The notes below the pieces were generated by a model. The model did not search any database. It was not told where the DNA came from and saw nothing but the letters and a program-made list of their open reading frames with translations. A stretch of 64,000 nucleotides of DNA from Corynebacterium ciconiae DSM 44920. Lineage in GTDB: Bacteria > Actinomycetota > Actinomycetes > Mycobacteriales > Mycobacteriaceae. Shown here in pieces: positions 54,324-62,153 of this stretch. The translations under genes were made by a program, and so were the position numbers. Within the stretch, counting starts at the first letter, position 1. Each line of letters begins with the position of its first letter. The stretch spans positions 1,984,001 to 2,048,000 of the forward strand of contig NZ_CP047189.1 of the NCBI RefSeq assembly GCF_030440575.1, written 5' to 3'.

Positions 54324-54770
54324 GTGCCCCAGCGCCCCTGCTTCCCGCAGACACAGCCACAGCACCTCCGGACAGGGAGTGGGAGCGCCAATGGTCTCGA
54401 CCTCGTAAGCGTGGTGCCACGCCCACAACCGGATGCGTGGCACGTGAAAACGATTAGACACCACCACATAGCGGATATCGTCTCGCCCATAATGCCGGCG
54501 CAGAAGCTCGCGCGCGTTCTCTAAATTCTCATTGGTCGATTCTGCCCGCTCCTCCAGCAGGATCAACTCGCGATCGATACCGCGATCGGCCAGCCACCGC
54601 GCCATCACAGGAGCTTCCCCACGGCCGGTGACCACCACTACATCGCCCCGTTCTAGCGCCTCGCGGCTAGGGCCGCAGGCCGCCCGCAGCCGCATCTCGA
54701 GGGGACGCCGCGGCTGCGCGTGCTCCACACTGGCCCCCAAAACCACCACGGGCCGCGGCTTCGCGCTCAC
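54231..54770 (-). CDS. YdcF/DUF218-type protein
   Basis: 179 residues: VVVLGASV opening, [37 protein letters not shown], and [18 protein letters not shown], the standard DUF218 motifs (the family includes SanA/ElyC-type envelope proteins). No signal peptide is seen. GTG 54770 overlaps the purE stop (GTGA), so it is coupled to purE. The C-terminal 31 codons run antisense to the small membrane gene. Confidence 0.8.
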   Translation of the reverse strand: MSAKPRPVVVLGASVEHAQPRRPLEMRLRAACGPSREALERGDVVVVTGRGEAPVMARWLADRGIDRELILLEERAESTNENLENARELLRRHYGRDDIRYVVVSNRFHVPRIRLWAWHHAYEVETIGAPTPCPEVLWLCLREAGALGHSALRIVWRKLKPVLTAAPQRHGGNHEDKGQ

Positions 54771-55264
54771 CCGAGCAGCTTCTTCTGCAAGGCGCGGTCC
54801 TTTTCCAGCACCTCGTTTTTCATCGTCTCCTGGTAGTCCGCCATCTTCTGCACCAAGGCATCATCCCCAGCAGAGAGCACCCGAACAGCCAGCAGTCCTG
54901 CGTTCTTCGCCCCACCGATCGAGACCGTAGCCACCGGCACACCGGCGGGCATCTGCACGATCGACAGCAAGGAATCCATGCCGTCGAGATCCTTCAGCGC
55001 CCGCGGAATACCGATCACCGGCAAGGGCGTGGCCGCAGCCACCATGCCCGGCAAGTGAGCGGCCCCACCAGCGCAGGCGATAATGCACTTCAGCCCCCTC
55101 GTGTGGGCCTCGCGAGCATAATCCAGCATGCGCTCCGGGGTGCGGTGCGCCGACACCACACCCACCTCGAAGGGCACCTGAAACTCCGCCAAGATCTCGG
55201 CGGCAGGCTCCACAGTGGGCCAATCCGAGTCCGAGCCCATGATGATTCCAACGACTGGCTGCAT
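54767..55264 (-). CDS. purE: N5-carboxyaminoimidazole ribonucleotide mutase PurE
   Basis: 165 residues; moves the carboxyl group from N5-CAIR to C4 (purine step 6b). [57 protein letters not shown] and the [23 protein letters not shown] segment are all typical of class I PurE. Same strand as purK, 45 bases after it. Confidence 0.96.
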   Translation of the reverse strand: MQPVVGIIMGSDSDWPTVEPAAEILAEFQVPFEVGVVSAHRTPERMLDYAREAHTRGLKCIIACAGGAAHLPGMVAAATPLPVIGIPRALKDLDGMDSLLSIVQMPAGVPVATVSIGGAKNAGLLAVRVLSAGDDALVQKMADYQETMKNEVLEKDRALQKKLLG

Positions 55265-55309
55265 AGTTTCTCCTTCGCTACCGACGCCTCTTATTAATGG
55301 GCGTATCGT

Positions 55310-56515
55310 TTAAGGCCATTGTGCATGAACCATGAAATAGGCGGCGGCCTGGGCCTCGGCGCGCAAGAGCTCCACATCCTGCTCACCGCTGATATTCACA
55401 TGGCCGATCTTGCGGCCCGGCCGATGCCCCTTGCCATAGAGATGGATCTTGGCGTGTGGATAGCGCGCCCACACCTCCTTCTGCCGCTCCGCCCAGCTCA
55501 GTTCTGGATCAGTGTCGCCGCCGAAAATATTGGCCATCACGGTATGGGCGGCAGTGGGGGTAGTAGCCCCCAGCGGCATATCCGCGACCGCGCGCAGATG
55601 CTGCTCGAACTGGCTGGTCACACAGCCATCCTGGGTCCAGTGACCAGTGTTGTGAGGACGCATCGCCAATTCATTGACAAAAATCTCCCCCTCCGTGGTC
55701 TCGAACAGCTCGACCGCCAGCACTCCTGTCACACCCAAGGTTTCTGCCACCCGGCGCGCCATCGCGGCGGTGCGCTCCTCCACGGCTTCTTCCAGGCCTG
55801 GGGCAGGCGCCACGGCGAGCGCACACACCCCGTTGTCCTGCACTGACTCCACCACCGGCCAGCTCACACACTCCCCCGAAGGGCGGCGCGCCACCATGGC
55901 AGAGAGTTCGCGGTGCAAGTTCACCTTGGTTTCTGCCATGAGCTCAATGCCTTGGCCGTGTAGGTCGTCGACCAATTCGAGAAGCTCCTGCTCTCCTTGG
56001 GGAAACCACACGCCCTTGCCGTCATAGCCGCCGCGGCGAGCCTTCACGCACACCGCGCCCTGCACGCGGGCGTAGAAATCTCGAGCATCCTGGGCGGAGT
56101 CGATCGCAGCGAAAGCGGGGACGGGAGCACCCAGCTCGCTGAGGTGCTGGCGCTGGAGCAGCTTATCTTGGGCATAGACCAACGCCTCAGGCCGGGGCTG
56201 GATATTTACCCCCTCCGCGATGAGGGTGTGCTGATGCTCATTGGGCACGTGCTCGTGATCGAAGGTGACCACATCCGCGCCAGCACACACCCCGCGCAGA
56301 TCATCCAGATCGGTGTAGTCCCCTACCACCACATCGTGCGCCACTTGGGCGGCCGAGGAGTCCGGCCGCGAGGCCAGCACGCGTAAGGATTGCCCCAACT
56401 CGATGGCCGCTGTCTGCATCATGCGGGCCAGCTGGCCATCGCCGATCACGGCAACGATCGGCACTCCGGGGGCGTGGGCTGGATGGTGGTCACATACGGG
56501 CTGCTCTGTACTCAC
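55310..56515 (-). CDS. purK: N5-carboxyaminoimidazole ribonucleotide synthase PurK
   Basis: 401-residue ATP-grasp enzyme that makes N5-CAIR from AIR, bicarbonate and ATP. Opening VAVIGDGQLARMMQTAAIELG, ATP-binding VCVKARRGGYDGKGVWF, and NELAMRPHNTGHWTQDGCVTSQFEQHLRA near the end. GTG 56515 is the start; about 20 residues precede the conserved core. Cotranscribed with purE. Confidence 0.95.
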   Translation of the reverse strand: MSTEQPVCDHHPAHAPGVPIVAVIGDGQLARMMQTAAIELGQSLRVLASRPDSSAAQVAHDVVVGDYTDLDDLRGVCAGADVVTFDHEHVPNEHQHTLIAEGVNIQPRPEALVYAQDKLLQRQHLSELGAPVPAFAAIDSAQDARDFYARVQGAVCVKARRGGYDGKGVWFPQGEQELLELVDDLHGQGIELMAETKVNLHRELSAMVARRPSGECVSWPVVESVQDNGVCALAVAPAPGLEEAVEERTAAMARRVAETLGVTGVLAVELFETTEGEIFVNELAMRPHNTGHWTQDGCVTSQFEQHLRAVADMPLGATTPTAAHTVMANIFGGDTDPELSWAERQKEVWARYPHAKIHLYGKGHRPGRKIGHVNISGEQDVELLRAEAQAAAYFMVHAQWP

Positions 56516-56578
56516 GCATACATAGTGTAGGAGCTCACATCTGCAGTTGGGTATTTAGCCCACGGTCAGCGATACCCC

Positions 56579-57058
56579 CTAGCGGCGCTGCGCCACCACG
56601 GAATTAATAGCCTGGACCGCCTGCTTTGCTTTCGGCACCCCATGAAAGACCATCGGCTGCGGCTGGCCCGCCACCTCGAGGACCACGGCGCCGCGTTGCT
56701 TGCTAGCGCGGTAGATGTAGCTCATGCCAATCGACTGCGCACGCCCCCTCAAGAAAGGCCCCCGCACCACCACGCGCTGGGTGGTCACCTTAAATTGGCG
56801 CCGCCGAGCACGCACCACTGGCAGCACAAAACGCCACAGCACCAGCACCACCCATAGCAGGAGTACAAGCCCGCGGGTTTCGGCCGGGAAGTAGCCCACG
56901 TGCTCATAGCCGGGGCTGCCGGGCAGGCGGTCGAAGAAGCCAATGGCGATCCATGCCAGGCCTGTCCACGCCACCAGTTCGAGCGCGGGGAAGGTAAGCC
57001 CTGTCACCGGGGTGGTGGCGTCGAAAAGGCAGCGCTCGCGGTTGTCCACAATGGTCAT
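56579..57058 (-). CDS. PH-domain membrane protein (Rv3278c-like)
   Basis: 159 residues: two membrane segments (about 22-45 LTFPALELVAWTGLAWIAIGFF; 63-85 LVLLLWVVLVLWRFVLPVV), then a bacterial PH-like domain with FKVTTQRVVVRGPFLRGRAQSIGMSYIY. The function is unknown; it follows birA as in M. tuberculosis. Start ATG 57058, 14 bases after birA. Confidence 0.78.
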   Translation of the reverse strand: MTIVDNRERCLFDATTPVTGLTFPALELVAWTGLAWIAIGFFDRLPGSPGYEHVGYFPAETRGLVLLLWVVLVLWRFVLPVVRARRRQFKVTTQRVVVRGPFLRGRAQSIGMSYIYRASKQRGAVVLEVAGQPQPMVFHGVPKAKQAVQAINSVVAQRR

Positions 57059-57072
57059 AGTGGCCTCACAGC

Positions 57073-57867
57073 CTAGCGCTTCAACCGCAGGTGCTCCACA
57101 TCCCCAGCGGAGAGCTCGTGCAGCTGCCCAGTAGTATCGCGTACCTGGATTCGGCCATCATCGGCCACCGCCGTGCACTCGCCCTCCAGCACGTGAGTTT
57201 CACTCAGATGCACCCGCACCTGCTGCCCAATCGAGCTACACGCCCGGCGATAGGCCTCCATGGGGCTTGTCACCCCTGCCGCCCACTGGCCCAGGCGGTG
57301 GTGCAGCGCCAACAGAATATCGCCTGTGAGCTCGGTGCGGTCCACCGTATAGCCCTCGAGCTCCAGCGAGGTCGCGTGCGGCACGGGCAGCTCCTCCGCA
57401 GTGAGCGAAACATTCAAGCCGAGGCCCATCACCAGCGCGGGCTCATCGCCTAAAGACACCGCTTCGCCAAGGATGCCGCACAGCTTCTTGCCGTTTAACA
57501 ACACATCGTTGGGCCATTTCAACTGGGCGGTGATGTCGTGCTCGTGGAGGGCATCGATGAGCGCAAGCCCTGTCATCAGCGGCATGGTGCCGAGCCGGGC
57601 GAGGGCCGAGCCGTGCGGACGAAACAGCACAGACAGAGTGACCTGCGAATAAGGCGGGGTCACCCACACTCGGTTCTTGCGCCCCTTGCCAGCCGTTTGA
57701 GATTCCGTGACCGCCGCGGACCACGTGGGCGCGCCCTCAGTGGCGGCCTTGGCAAGATCCGCGTTAGTTGAGCCGGTCTCTTCCGTGTAATAGAGGTGCG
57801 TGAAAGGCCCGTGGCCGACGACCCGCTGGTGGAGTCGGGCCGTATCAATCGGTCTGCGCTCGTTCAT
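57073..57867 (-). CDS. birA: Biotin-protein ligase BirA (no DNA-binding domain)
   Basis: 264 residues, class I: no helix-turn-helix at the N-terminus. TGSTNADL, the biotinyl-AMP loop GKGRKNRVW, LKWPNDVLLNGKKLCGILGE and a C-terminal SH3-like part (EGECTAVADDGRIQVRDTTGQLHEL) are present. It biotinylates the alpha subunits of the acyl-CoA carboxylases; the beta subunits are encoded directly next to it, divergently. Confidence 0.94.
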   Translation of the reverse strand: MNERRPIDTARLHQRVVGHGPFTHLYYTEETGSTNADLAKAATEGAPTWSAAVTESQTAGKGRKNRVWVTPPYSQVTLSVLFRPHGSALARLGTMPLMTGLALIDALHEHDITAQLKWPNDVLLNGKKLCGILGEAVSLGDEPALVMGLGLNVSLTAEELPVPHATSLELEGYTVDRTELTGDILLALHHRLGQWAAGVTSPMEAYRRACSSIGQQVRVHLSETHVLEGECTAVADDGRIQVRDTTGQLHELSAGDVEHLRLKR

Positions 57868-57938
57868 AACCCCTAAGAGTAGTCGCTGCGCCCCGCGCTG
57901 CCGCTGGGTTGATGCTCACACCGGCGTGCGGCTTGGGG

Positions 57939-57983
57939 GTGCTGGAGCGATGGGGCGTGCTGGAGCGATGGGGCGTGCTGGAG
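57939..57983 (+). repeat. 18-bp tandem repeat, 2.5 copies
   Basis: The unit GTGCTGGAGCGATGGGGC occurs at 57939-57956 and 57957-57974, followed by the first 9 bases again (57975-57983). It lies between birA and dtsR1, upstream of the dtsR1 promoter. Confidence 0.85.
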
Positions 57984-58059
57984 CCGGCAAAAAATGTGAG
58001 CCCGATCAAAAAGTTCGCCGACATGCCCGAAATTTCTAGACACAAAACAAAGAATGCTC

Positions 58060-58065
58060 TACTAT
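58060..58065 (+). promoter_or_regulatory. Candidate -10 box of dtsR1 (leaderless)
   Basis: TACTAT ends 8 bases before ATG 58074 with no ribosome site between. Confidence 0.4.
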
Positions 58066-58073
58066 CCCCAAAC

Positions 58074-59699
58074 ATGACAATTTCCTCACCTTTCCGCACT
58101 GAGACTCTGCCCGACCCCAATCGGCGCCCCACCACCGCCGAGAAGATCGCCACCTTGAAGCAGCTGCGCTCCGAGGCCGCCACCCCCATGGGCACGCGTC
58201 CCATTGAGAAACGGCACGACCAAGGCCGGCTCACCGCGCGGGAACGCTTGGACTTCCTTCTGGATGAAACCTCCTTCGTGGAGACCGACCAGCTGGCACG
58301 CCACCGCACCCACGAGTTCGGCATGCATGCTCGCCGCCCCCTCACCGATGGCATCGTTACCGGCTGGGGCACGATCGATGGCCGCGAGGTCTGCGTCTTC
58401 TCTCAGGATGCTGCTGTCTTCGGCGGCGCCCTCGGAGAGGTCTACGGCGAGAAGATGATCAAAATCATGGAGCTCGCCGCCGCCACCGGCCGCCCCCTCA
58501 TCGGCCTCTACGAGGGAGCCGGTGCCCGCATCCAAGACGGCGCGGTGTCGCTGGATCTGATCGCGCAGACCTTCTATCACAATGTGCAGGCCTCTGGCGT
58601 GGTGCCGCAGATCTCTGTCATCATGGGCGCCTGCGCGGGTGGAAACGCCTATTCCCCAGCCCTCACCGATTTTGTGGTGATGGTGGATGAAAGCTCCAAG
58701 ATGTTCGTCACCGGACCGGACGTGATTAAGACGGTCACCGGCGAGCTCATCACCCAAGAGGAGCTGGGTGGCGCCTCCACTCACATGGCCACCGCCGGCA
58801 ACACCCATTACACCGCCAGCTCAGACGAGGACGCCCTCGAATGGGTCCAGGATCTACTGCGCTATCTGCCGAACAACAACCGCGACCAGGCCCCGTTGGA
58901 GGAGCCGGTGGATCTGGCGGAGCTACCCAGCGTGGAGGAGCTGGCGCTGGATTCCATCATCCCCGACTCCCCCAGCGTGCCCTACGATGTGCGTGACGTG
59001 ATCGCCGCACTCACCGACGACGCGGATTATTTCGAAATCCAGGCCGACCGAGCCGAGAATGTCGTCACCGCCTTCGGGCACGTTGATGGCCGTCCGGTGG
59101 GTTTCGTGGCCAATCAGCCCCTACACTTCGCCGGCTGCCTGGACATCGATTCTTCCGAGAAGGCCGCCCGCTTCGTGCGTACCTGCGATAGCTTCAATAT
59201 CCCCATTGTGATGCTGGTGGATGTGCCCGGCTTCCTGCCCGGCGCGGCGCAGGAGTATGGCGGAATTTTGCGCCGCGGCGCCAAGCTGCTCTACGCCTAT
59301 GGCGAGGCCACCGTACCGAAGATCACCGTGACGATGCGCAAGGCCTACGGCGGCGCCTACTGCGTGATGGGGTCGAAGGGGCTCGGCGCGGATGTGAACC
59401 TGGCGTGGCCGACCGCCGAGATCGCCGTCATGGGCGCGGCTGGCGCGGTGGGCTTCATCTACCGCAAGGAGCTGGCCGCGGCCGCTGCCGAGGGCAAGGA
59501 TGTGGCCGCCCTCATCGAATCGTACGAACGCGAGTACAACGACCACTTCCTCACCCCCTATCAGGCTGCCGAGCGCGGGCTTATCGACGCCGTCATCTTG
59601 CCTTCCGAAACCCGGGAATCCATCATCCGCAACCTGCGCTTGCTGCGGTCGAAGGTGGAACACCGCCACGCCCGTAAGCACGGCAATATCCCGCTGTAG
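58074..59699 (+). CDS. dtsR1: Acyl-CoA carboxylase beta subunit DtsR1 (AccD1)
   Basis: 541-residue carboxyltransferase that moves CO2 from carboxybiotin to an acyl-CoA; DtsR1 is the acetyl-CoA-carboxylase beta subunit in C. glutamicum. Two crotonase-like halves; oxyanion loops [14 protein letters not shown] (N-half) and the [13 protein letters not shown] region (C-half), and the ending RKHGNIPL. The opening MTISSP agrees with DtsR1 as I remember it. The frame is open upstream to 57909, but the start at 58074 is set by the family N-terminus and promoter. It is followed by a strong terminator, then the paralogue. Confidence 0.93.
   Translation: MTISSPFRTETLPDPNRRPTTAEKIATLKQLRSEAATPMGTRPIEKRHDQGRLTARERLDFLLDETSFVETDQLARHRTHEFGMHARRPLTDGIVTGWGTIDGREVCVFSQDAAVFGGALGEVYGEKMIKIMELAAATGRPLIGLYEGAGARIQDGAVSLDLIAQTFYHNVQASGVVPQISVIMGACAGGNAYSPALTDFVVMVDESSKMFVTGPDVIKTVTGELITQEELGGASTHMATAGNTHYTASSDEDALEWVQDLLRYLPNNNRDQAPLEEPVDLAELPSVEELALDSIIPDSPSVPYDVRDVIAALTDDADYFEIQADRAENVVTAFGHVDGRPVGFVANQPLHFAGCLDIDSSEKAARFVRTCDSFNIPIVMLVDVPGFLPGAAQEYGGILRRGAKLLYAYGEATVPKITVTMRKAYGGAYCVMGSKGLGADVNLAWPTAEIAVMGAAGAVGFIYRKELAAAAAEGKDVAALIESYEREYNDHFLTPYQAAERGLIDAVILPSETRESIIRNLRLLRSKVEHRHARKHGNIPL
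59578..59591 (-). repeat. 13/14 match to the recurrent 14-mer
   Basis: Minus-strand GGCGTCGATAAGCC inside dtsR1 (coding GLIDAV on the plus strand). Confidence 0.45.
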
Positions 59700-59724
59700 C
59701 CCTAGGCCCAGCCGCACCGCGGCC

Positions 59725-59779
59725 CCACCTCATCTCAGGCCAATACCCACCTTGCTGTGAGATGAGGTGGCAGTTTTTC
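59725..59779 (+). terminator. Rho-independent terminator after dtsR1
   Basis: CCACCTCATCTCA (59725-59737) pairs with TGAGATGAGGTGG (59758-59770), then a T-run to 59779. So dtsR1 and dtsR2 are separate transcription units. Confidence 0.9.
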
Positions 59780-59866
59780 TGCAGGAAGCTACCCCCGTTT
59801 ACGTGGATTTTTTGGATGAAAATTGGATTGCAGGCTGCTTTGGACAACATTGTGGCCTTCGGCACC

Positions 59867-59872
59867 TAAACT
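59867..59872 (+). promoter_or_regulatory. -10 box of dtsR2
   Basis: TAAACT fits TANANT and ends 8 bases before ATG 59881; AGGA lies only 3 bases before the ATG, so a leaderless transcript is likely. Confidence 0.5.
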
Positions 59873-59880
59873 TAGGAACT

Positions 59881-61506
59881 ATGACTGCCGCACAGACTCC
59901 GGGCGATACCATGCCCGACGTAAACACGACCGCAGGTAAGCTCGCCGATCTGCGAGCACGCCTGGCTGAAACCCAAGCCCCCATGGGCCCTGCTTCTGTG
60001 GAGAAGGTCCATGAGGCAGGCAAGAAGACCGCTCGTGAGCGCATCGAGTACTTGCTCGATGACGGCTCCTTTGTGGAGATCGACGCCCTCGCCCGGCACC
60101 GCTCCAAGAACTTCGGCCTAGACGCTAAGCGTCCCGTGACCGACGGTGTGGTTACCGGTTATGGCACCATCGACGGCCGCAAGGTGTGCGTATTCTCCCA
60201 AGATGGCGCTGTGTTCGGCGGCGCCTTGGGCGAGGTCTATGGCGAGAAGATCGTCAAGATCATGGATATGGCCATTAAGACTGGCGTGCCGATCATCGGC
60301 ATCAACGAGGGTGCGGGTGCGCGCATCCAAGAGGGCGTGGTTTCCCTCGGCCTCTATTCGAAGATCTTCTTCCGTAACACCCAGGCCTCCGGCGTGATCC
60401 CGCAGATCTCGCTGATCATGGGCGCCTGTGCCGGCGGCCACGTCTACTCCCCGGCTCTGACGGACTTCATCGTCATGGTGGATAAGACCTCCAAGATGTT
60501 CATCACCGGCCCCTCGGTGATCAAGACCGTCACCGGTGAGGAAGTTACCCAAGAAGAGCTGGGTGGCGCTTCCACCCACATGTCCACCTCCGGTACCTCC
60601 CACTACACCGGCGCTGATGATGCAGACGCCCTCGACTGGGTGCGTGAGCTCATCGGCTTCCTCCCGCAGAACAACCGCGATGAGGCTCCGCGCGTGGAAG
60701 CCGAAATCATGGAAGGCTCCATCCAGGACAACATCAATGAGTCGGATCTGGAGCTGGACACCCTCATTCCGGATTCCCCGAACCAGCCTTATGACATGAA
60801 GGATGTCATCACCCGCATCATCGACGATGGTGACTTCCTCGAGATCCAGGAAAACTACGCCGAGAACATCATTATCGGCTTCGGTCGCGTCGAGGGCCGC
60901 TCGGTGGGCATCGTGGCTAACCAGCCGATGCAGTTCGCCGGCTGCTTGGACATCAAGGCCTCGGAGAAGGCCGCCCGCTTCGTGCGCACCTGCGACGCCT
61001 TCAACATCCCGATCATCGAGTTCGTGGACGTGCCCGGCTTCCTGCCCGGCACCAACCAGGAGTACGACGGCATCATCCGCCGCGGCGCCAAGCTGCTCTA
61101 CGCCTACTGCGAGGCCACGGTGGGCAAGATCACCGTGATCACCCGCAAGTCCTATGGCGGCGCTTACTGCGTGATGGGCGGCAAGGAGATGGGCGCGGAC
61201 ATCGTGCTCGCATGGCCCACCGCCCAGATCGCAGTGATGGGCGCCTCCGGCGCCGTGGGCTTCATCTACCGCAAGGAACTCAAGGCCGCCGCCAAGGAGG
61301 GCAAGGACGTTCAGGAGTTGATGAAGGAATACGAGGCCGAGTACGATCGCGAACTCGTTAACCCCTACATGGCCGCCGAGCGTGGCTTCGTGGACGCCGT
61401 AATTCCGCCGTCCGAGACCCGCGGCCAGATCATCGAGGGCCTGCGTCTGCTCGACCGCAAGGTTGTCAGCGTTCCCGCCAAGAAGCACGGCAACATCCCG
61501 CTCTAA
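59881..61506 (+). CDS. dtsR2: Acyl-CoA carboxylase beta subunit DtsR2
   Basis: 541 residues, a close paralogue of the preceding gene (same layout: [34 protein letters not shown] ending). It begins [28 protein letters not shown], like C. glutamicum DtsR2. Acyl-chain preference differs between paralogues; the exact substrate is not readable. The frame opens at 59767, but ATG 59881 starts the conserved region 9 bases after the TAAACT box. accE follows 48 bases later. Confidence 0.92.
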   Translation: MTAAQTPGDTMPDVNTTAGKLADLRARLAETQAPMGPASVEKVHEAGKKTARERIEYLLDDGSFVEIDALARHRSKNFGLDAKRPVTDGVVTGYGTIDGRKVCVFSQDGAVFGGALGEVYGEKIVKIMDMAIKTGVPIIGINEGAGARIQEGVVSLGLYSKIFFRNTQASGVIPQISLIMGACAGGHVYSPALTDFIVMVDKTSKMFITGPSVIKTVTGEEVTQEELGGASTHMSTSGTSHYTGADDADALDWVRELIGFLPQNNRDEAPRVEAEIMEGSIQDNINESDLELDTLIPDSPNQPYDMKDVITRIIDDGDFLEIQENYAENIIIGFGRVEGRSVGIVANQPMQFAGCLDIKASEKAARFVRTCDAFNIPIIEFVDVPGFLPGTNQEYDGIIRRGAKLLYAYCEATVGKITVITRKSYGGAYCVMGGKEMGADIVLAWPTAQIAVMGASGAVGFIYRKELKAAAKEGKDVQELMKEYEAEYDRELVNPYMAAERGFVDAVIPPSETRGQIIEGLRLLDRKVVSVPAKKHGNIPL

Positions 61507-61554
61507 GCAGGCGAGCGAGCGCGAGCCCACGAGAAGTTAAAGAGGAAGAAAAGC

Positions 61555-61824
61555 ATGTCAGACTCCCGTCCAGAGAACACGGATTCCCCAGAGACCACTG
61601 AAGCAGCAGAGGCTGCGAAGAAGCCCTTCTTGAGCATCGTCAAGGGCAATCCGAGCGACGCTCAGGTGGCCGCGTTGACCACCGTGTTCGCTGGGCTTGC
61701 TTCTGCGGCCGCGGCAGCCGAGAAGAAAGAAGTCGACCGCAACATGTGGGGCAACTACGCCGAGCGGCTTAATCGCCCGACCACCTATAACCCCAACGCA
61801 TTCCGCAACGTCAGCTTCTACTAG
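61555..61824 (+). CDS. accE: Acyl-CoA carboxylase epsilon subunit AccE
   Basis: 89 residues. A Glu/Ala/Thr-rich N-terminus (disordered in the family) and a conserved C-terminal half (FLSIVKGNPSDAQVAALTTVFAGLASAA ... WGNYAERLNRP) that binds the alpha and beta subunits and raises activity. AGAGGAAG is upstream of the ATG. Same order as dtsR2-accE in other corynebacteria, probably one operon. Confidence 0.9.
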   Translation: MSDSRPENTDSPETTEAAEAAKKPFLSIVKGNPSDAQVAALTTVFAGLASAAAAAEKKEVDRNMWGNYAERLNRPTTYNPNAFRNVSFY

Positions 61825-62153
61825 CTCCGCAGAAGCAACCAGCGTCGTTCTGCCAGCGCCGCCGCTGAGTGCCACCCACCGTGGTGCCACTCGACGGCGG
61901 CGCTGTCGCATGCTCTCCCCTCGAGTGTGCACCCAGTTAGTCCTGCGAGGCGGGCACGTTCTGGGCTAAACCAGCCCCCAGCTACCTCAACGGAGCCTGA
62001 AAGAGGATAATTGCTGTCGTTAGCACAACGCTTGCACTGTGACGACCTGGAGCACCTCGCGCCACCCCACCTCGCCTCACCGCTGGCGTGACGGGGCGCC
62101 GCGAGGGCCGCGGGATCGTCCAGTTTGTCTTCTTCACGATGGAAAAGAGGAAC
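61825..62153 (+). other. Region between accE and the OPT transporter (329 bases)
   Basis: No supported gene. It contains the accE terminator (61854-61905) and, near its right end, a short Lys/Arg-coding stretch with AAAAGAGG that is the ribosome site for the transporter. I see no promoter with confidence. Confidence 0.5.
61854..61905 (+). terminator. Hairpin after accE
   Basis: CAGCGCCGCCG (61854-61864) pairs with CGGCGGCGCTG (61895-61905), with more pairing inside. No T-run follows, so termination is likely but not certain. Confidence 0.6.

Noticed and set aside
60118..61530. 470-codon minus-strand frame
   Set aside because: Antisense to dtsR2.
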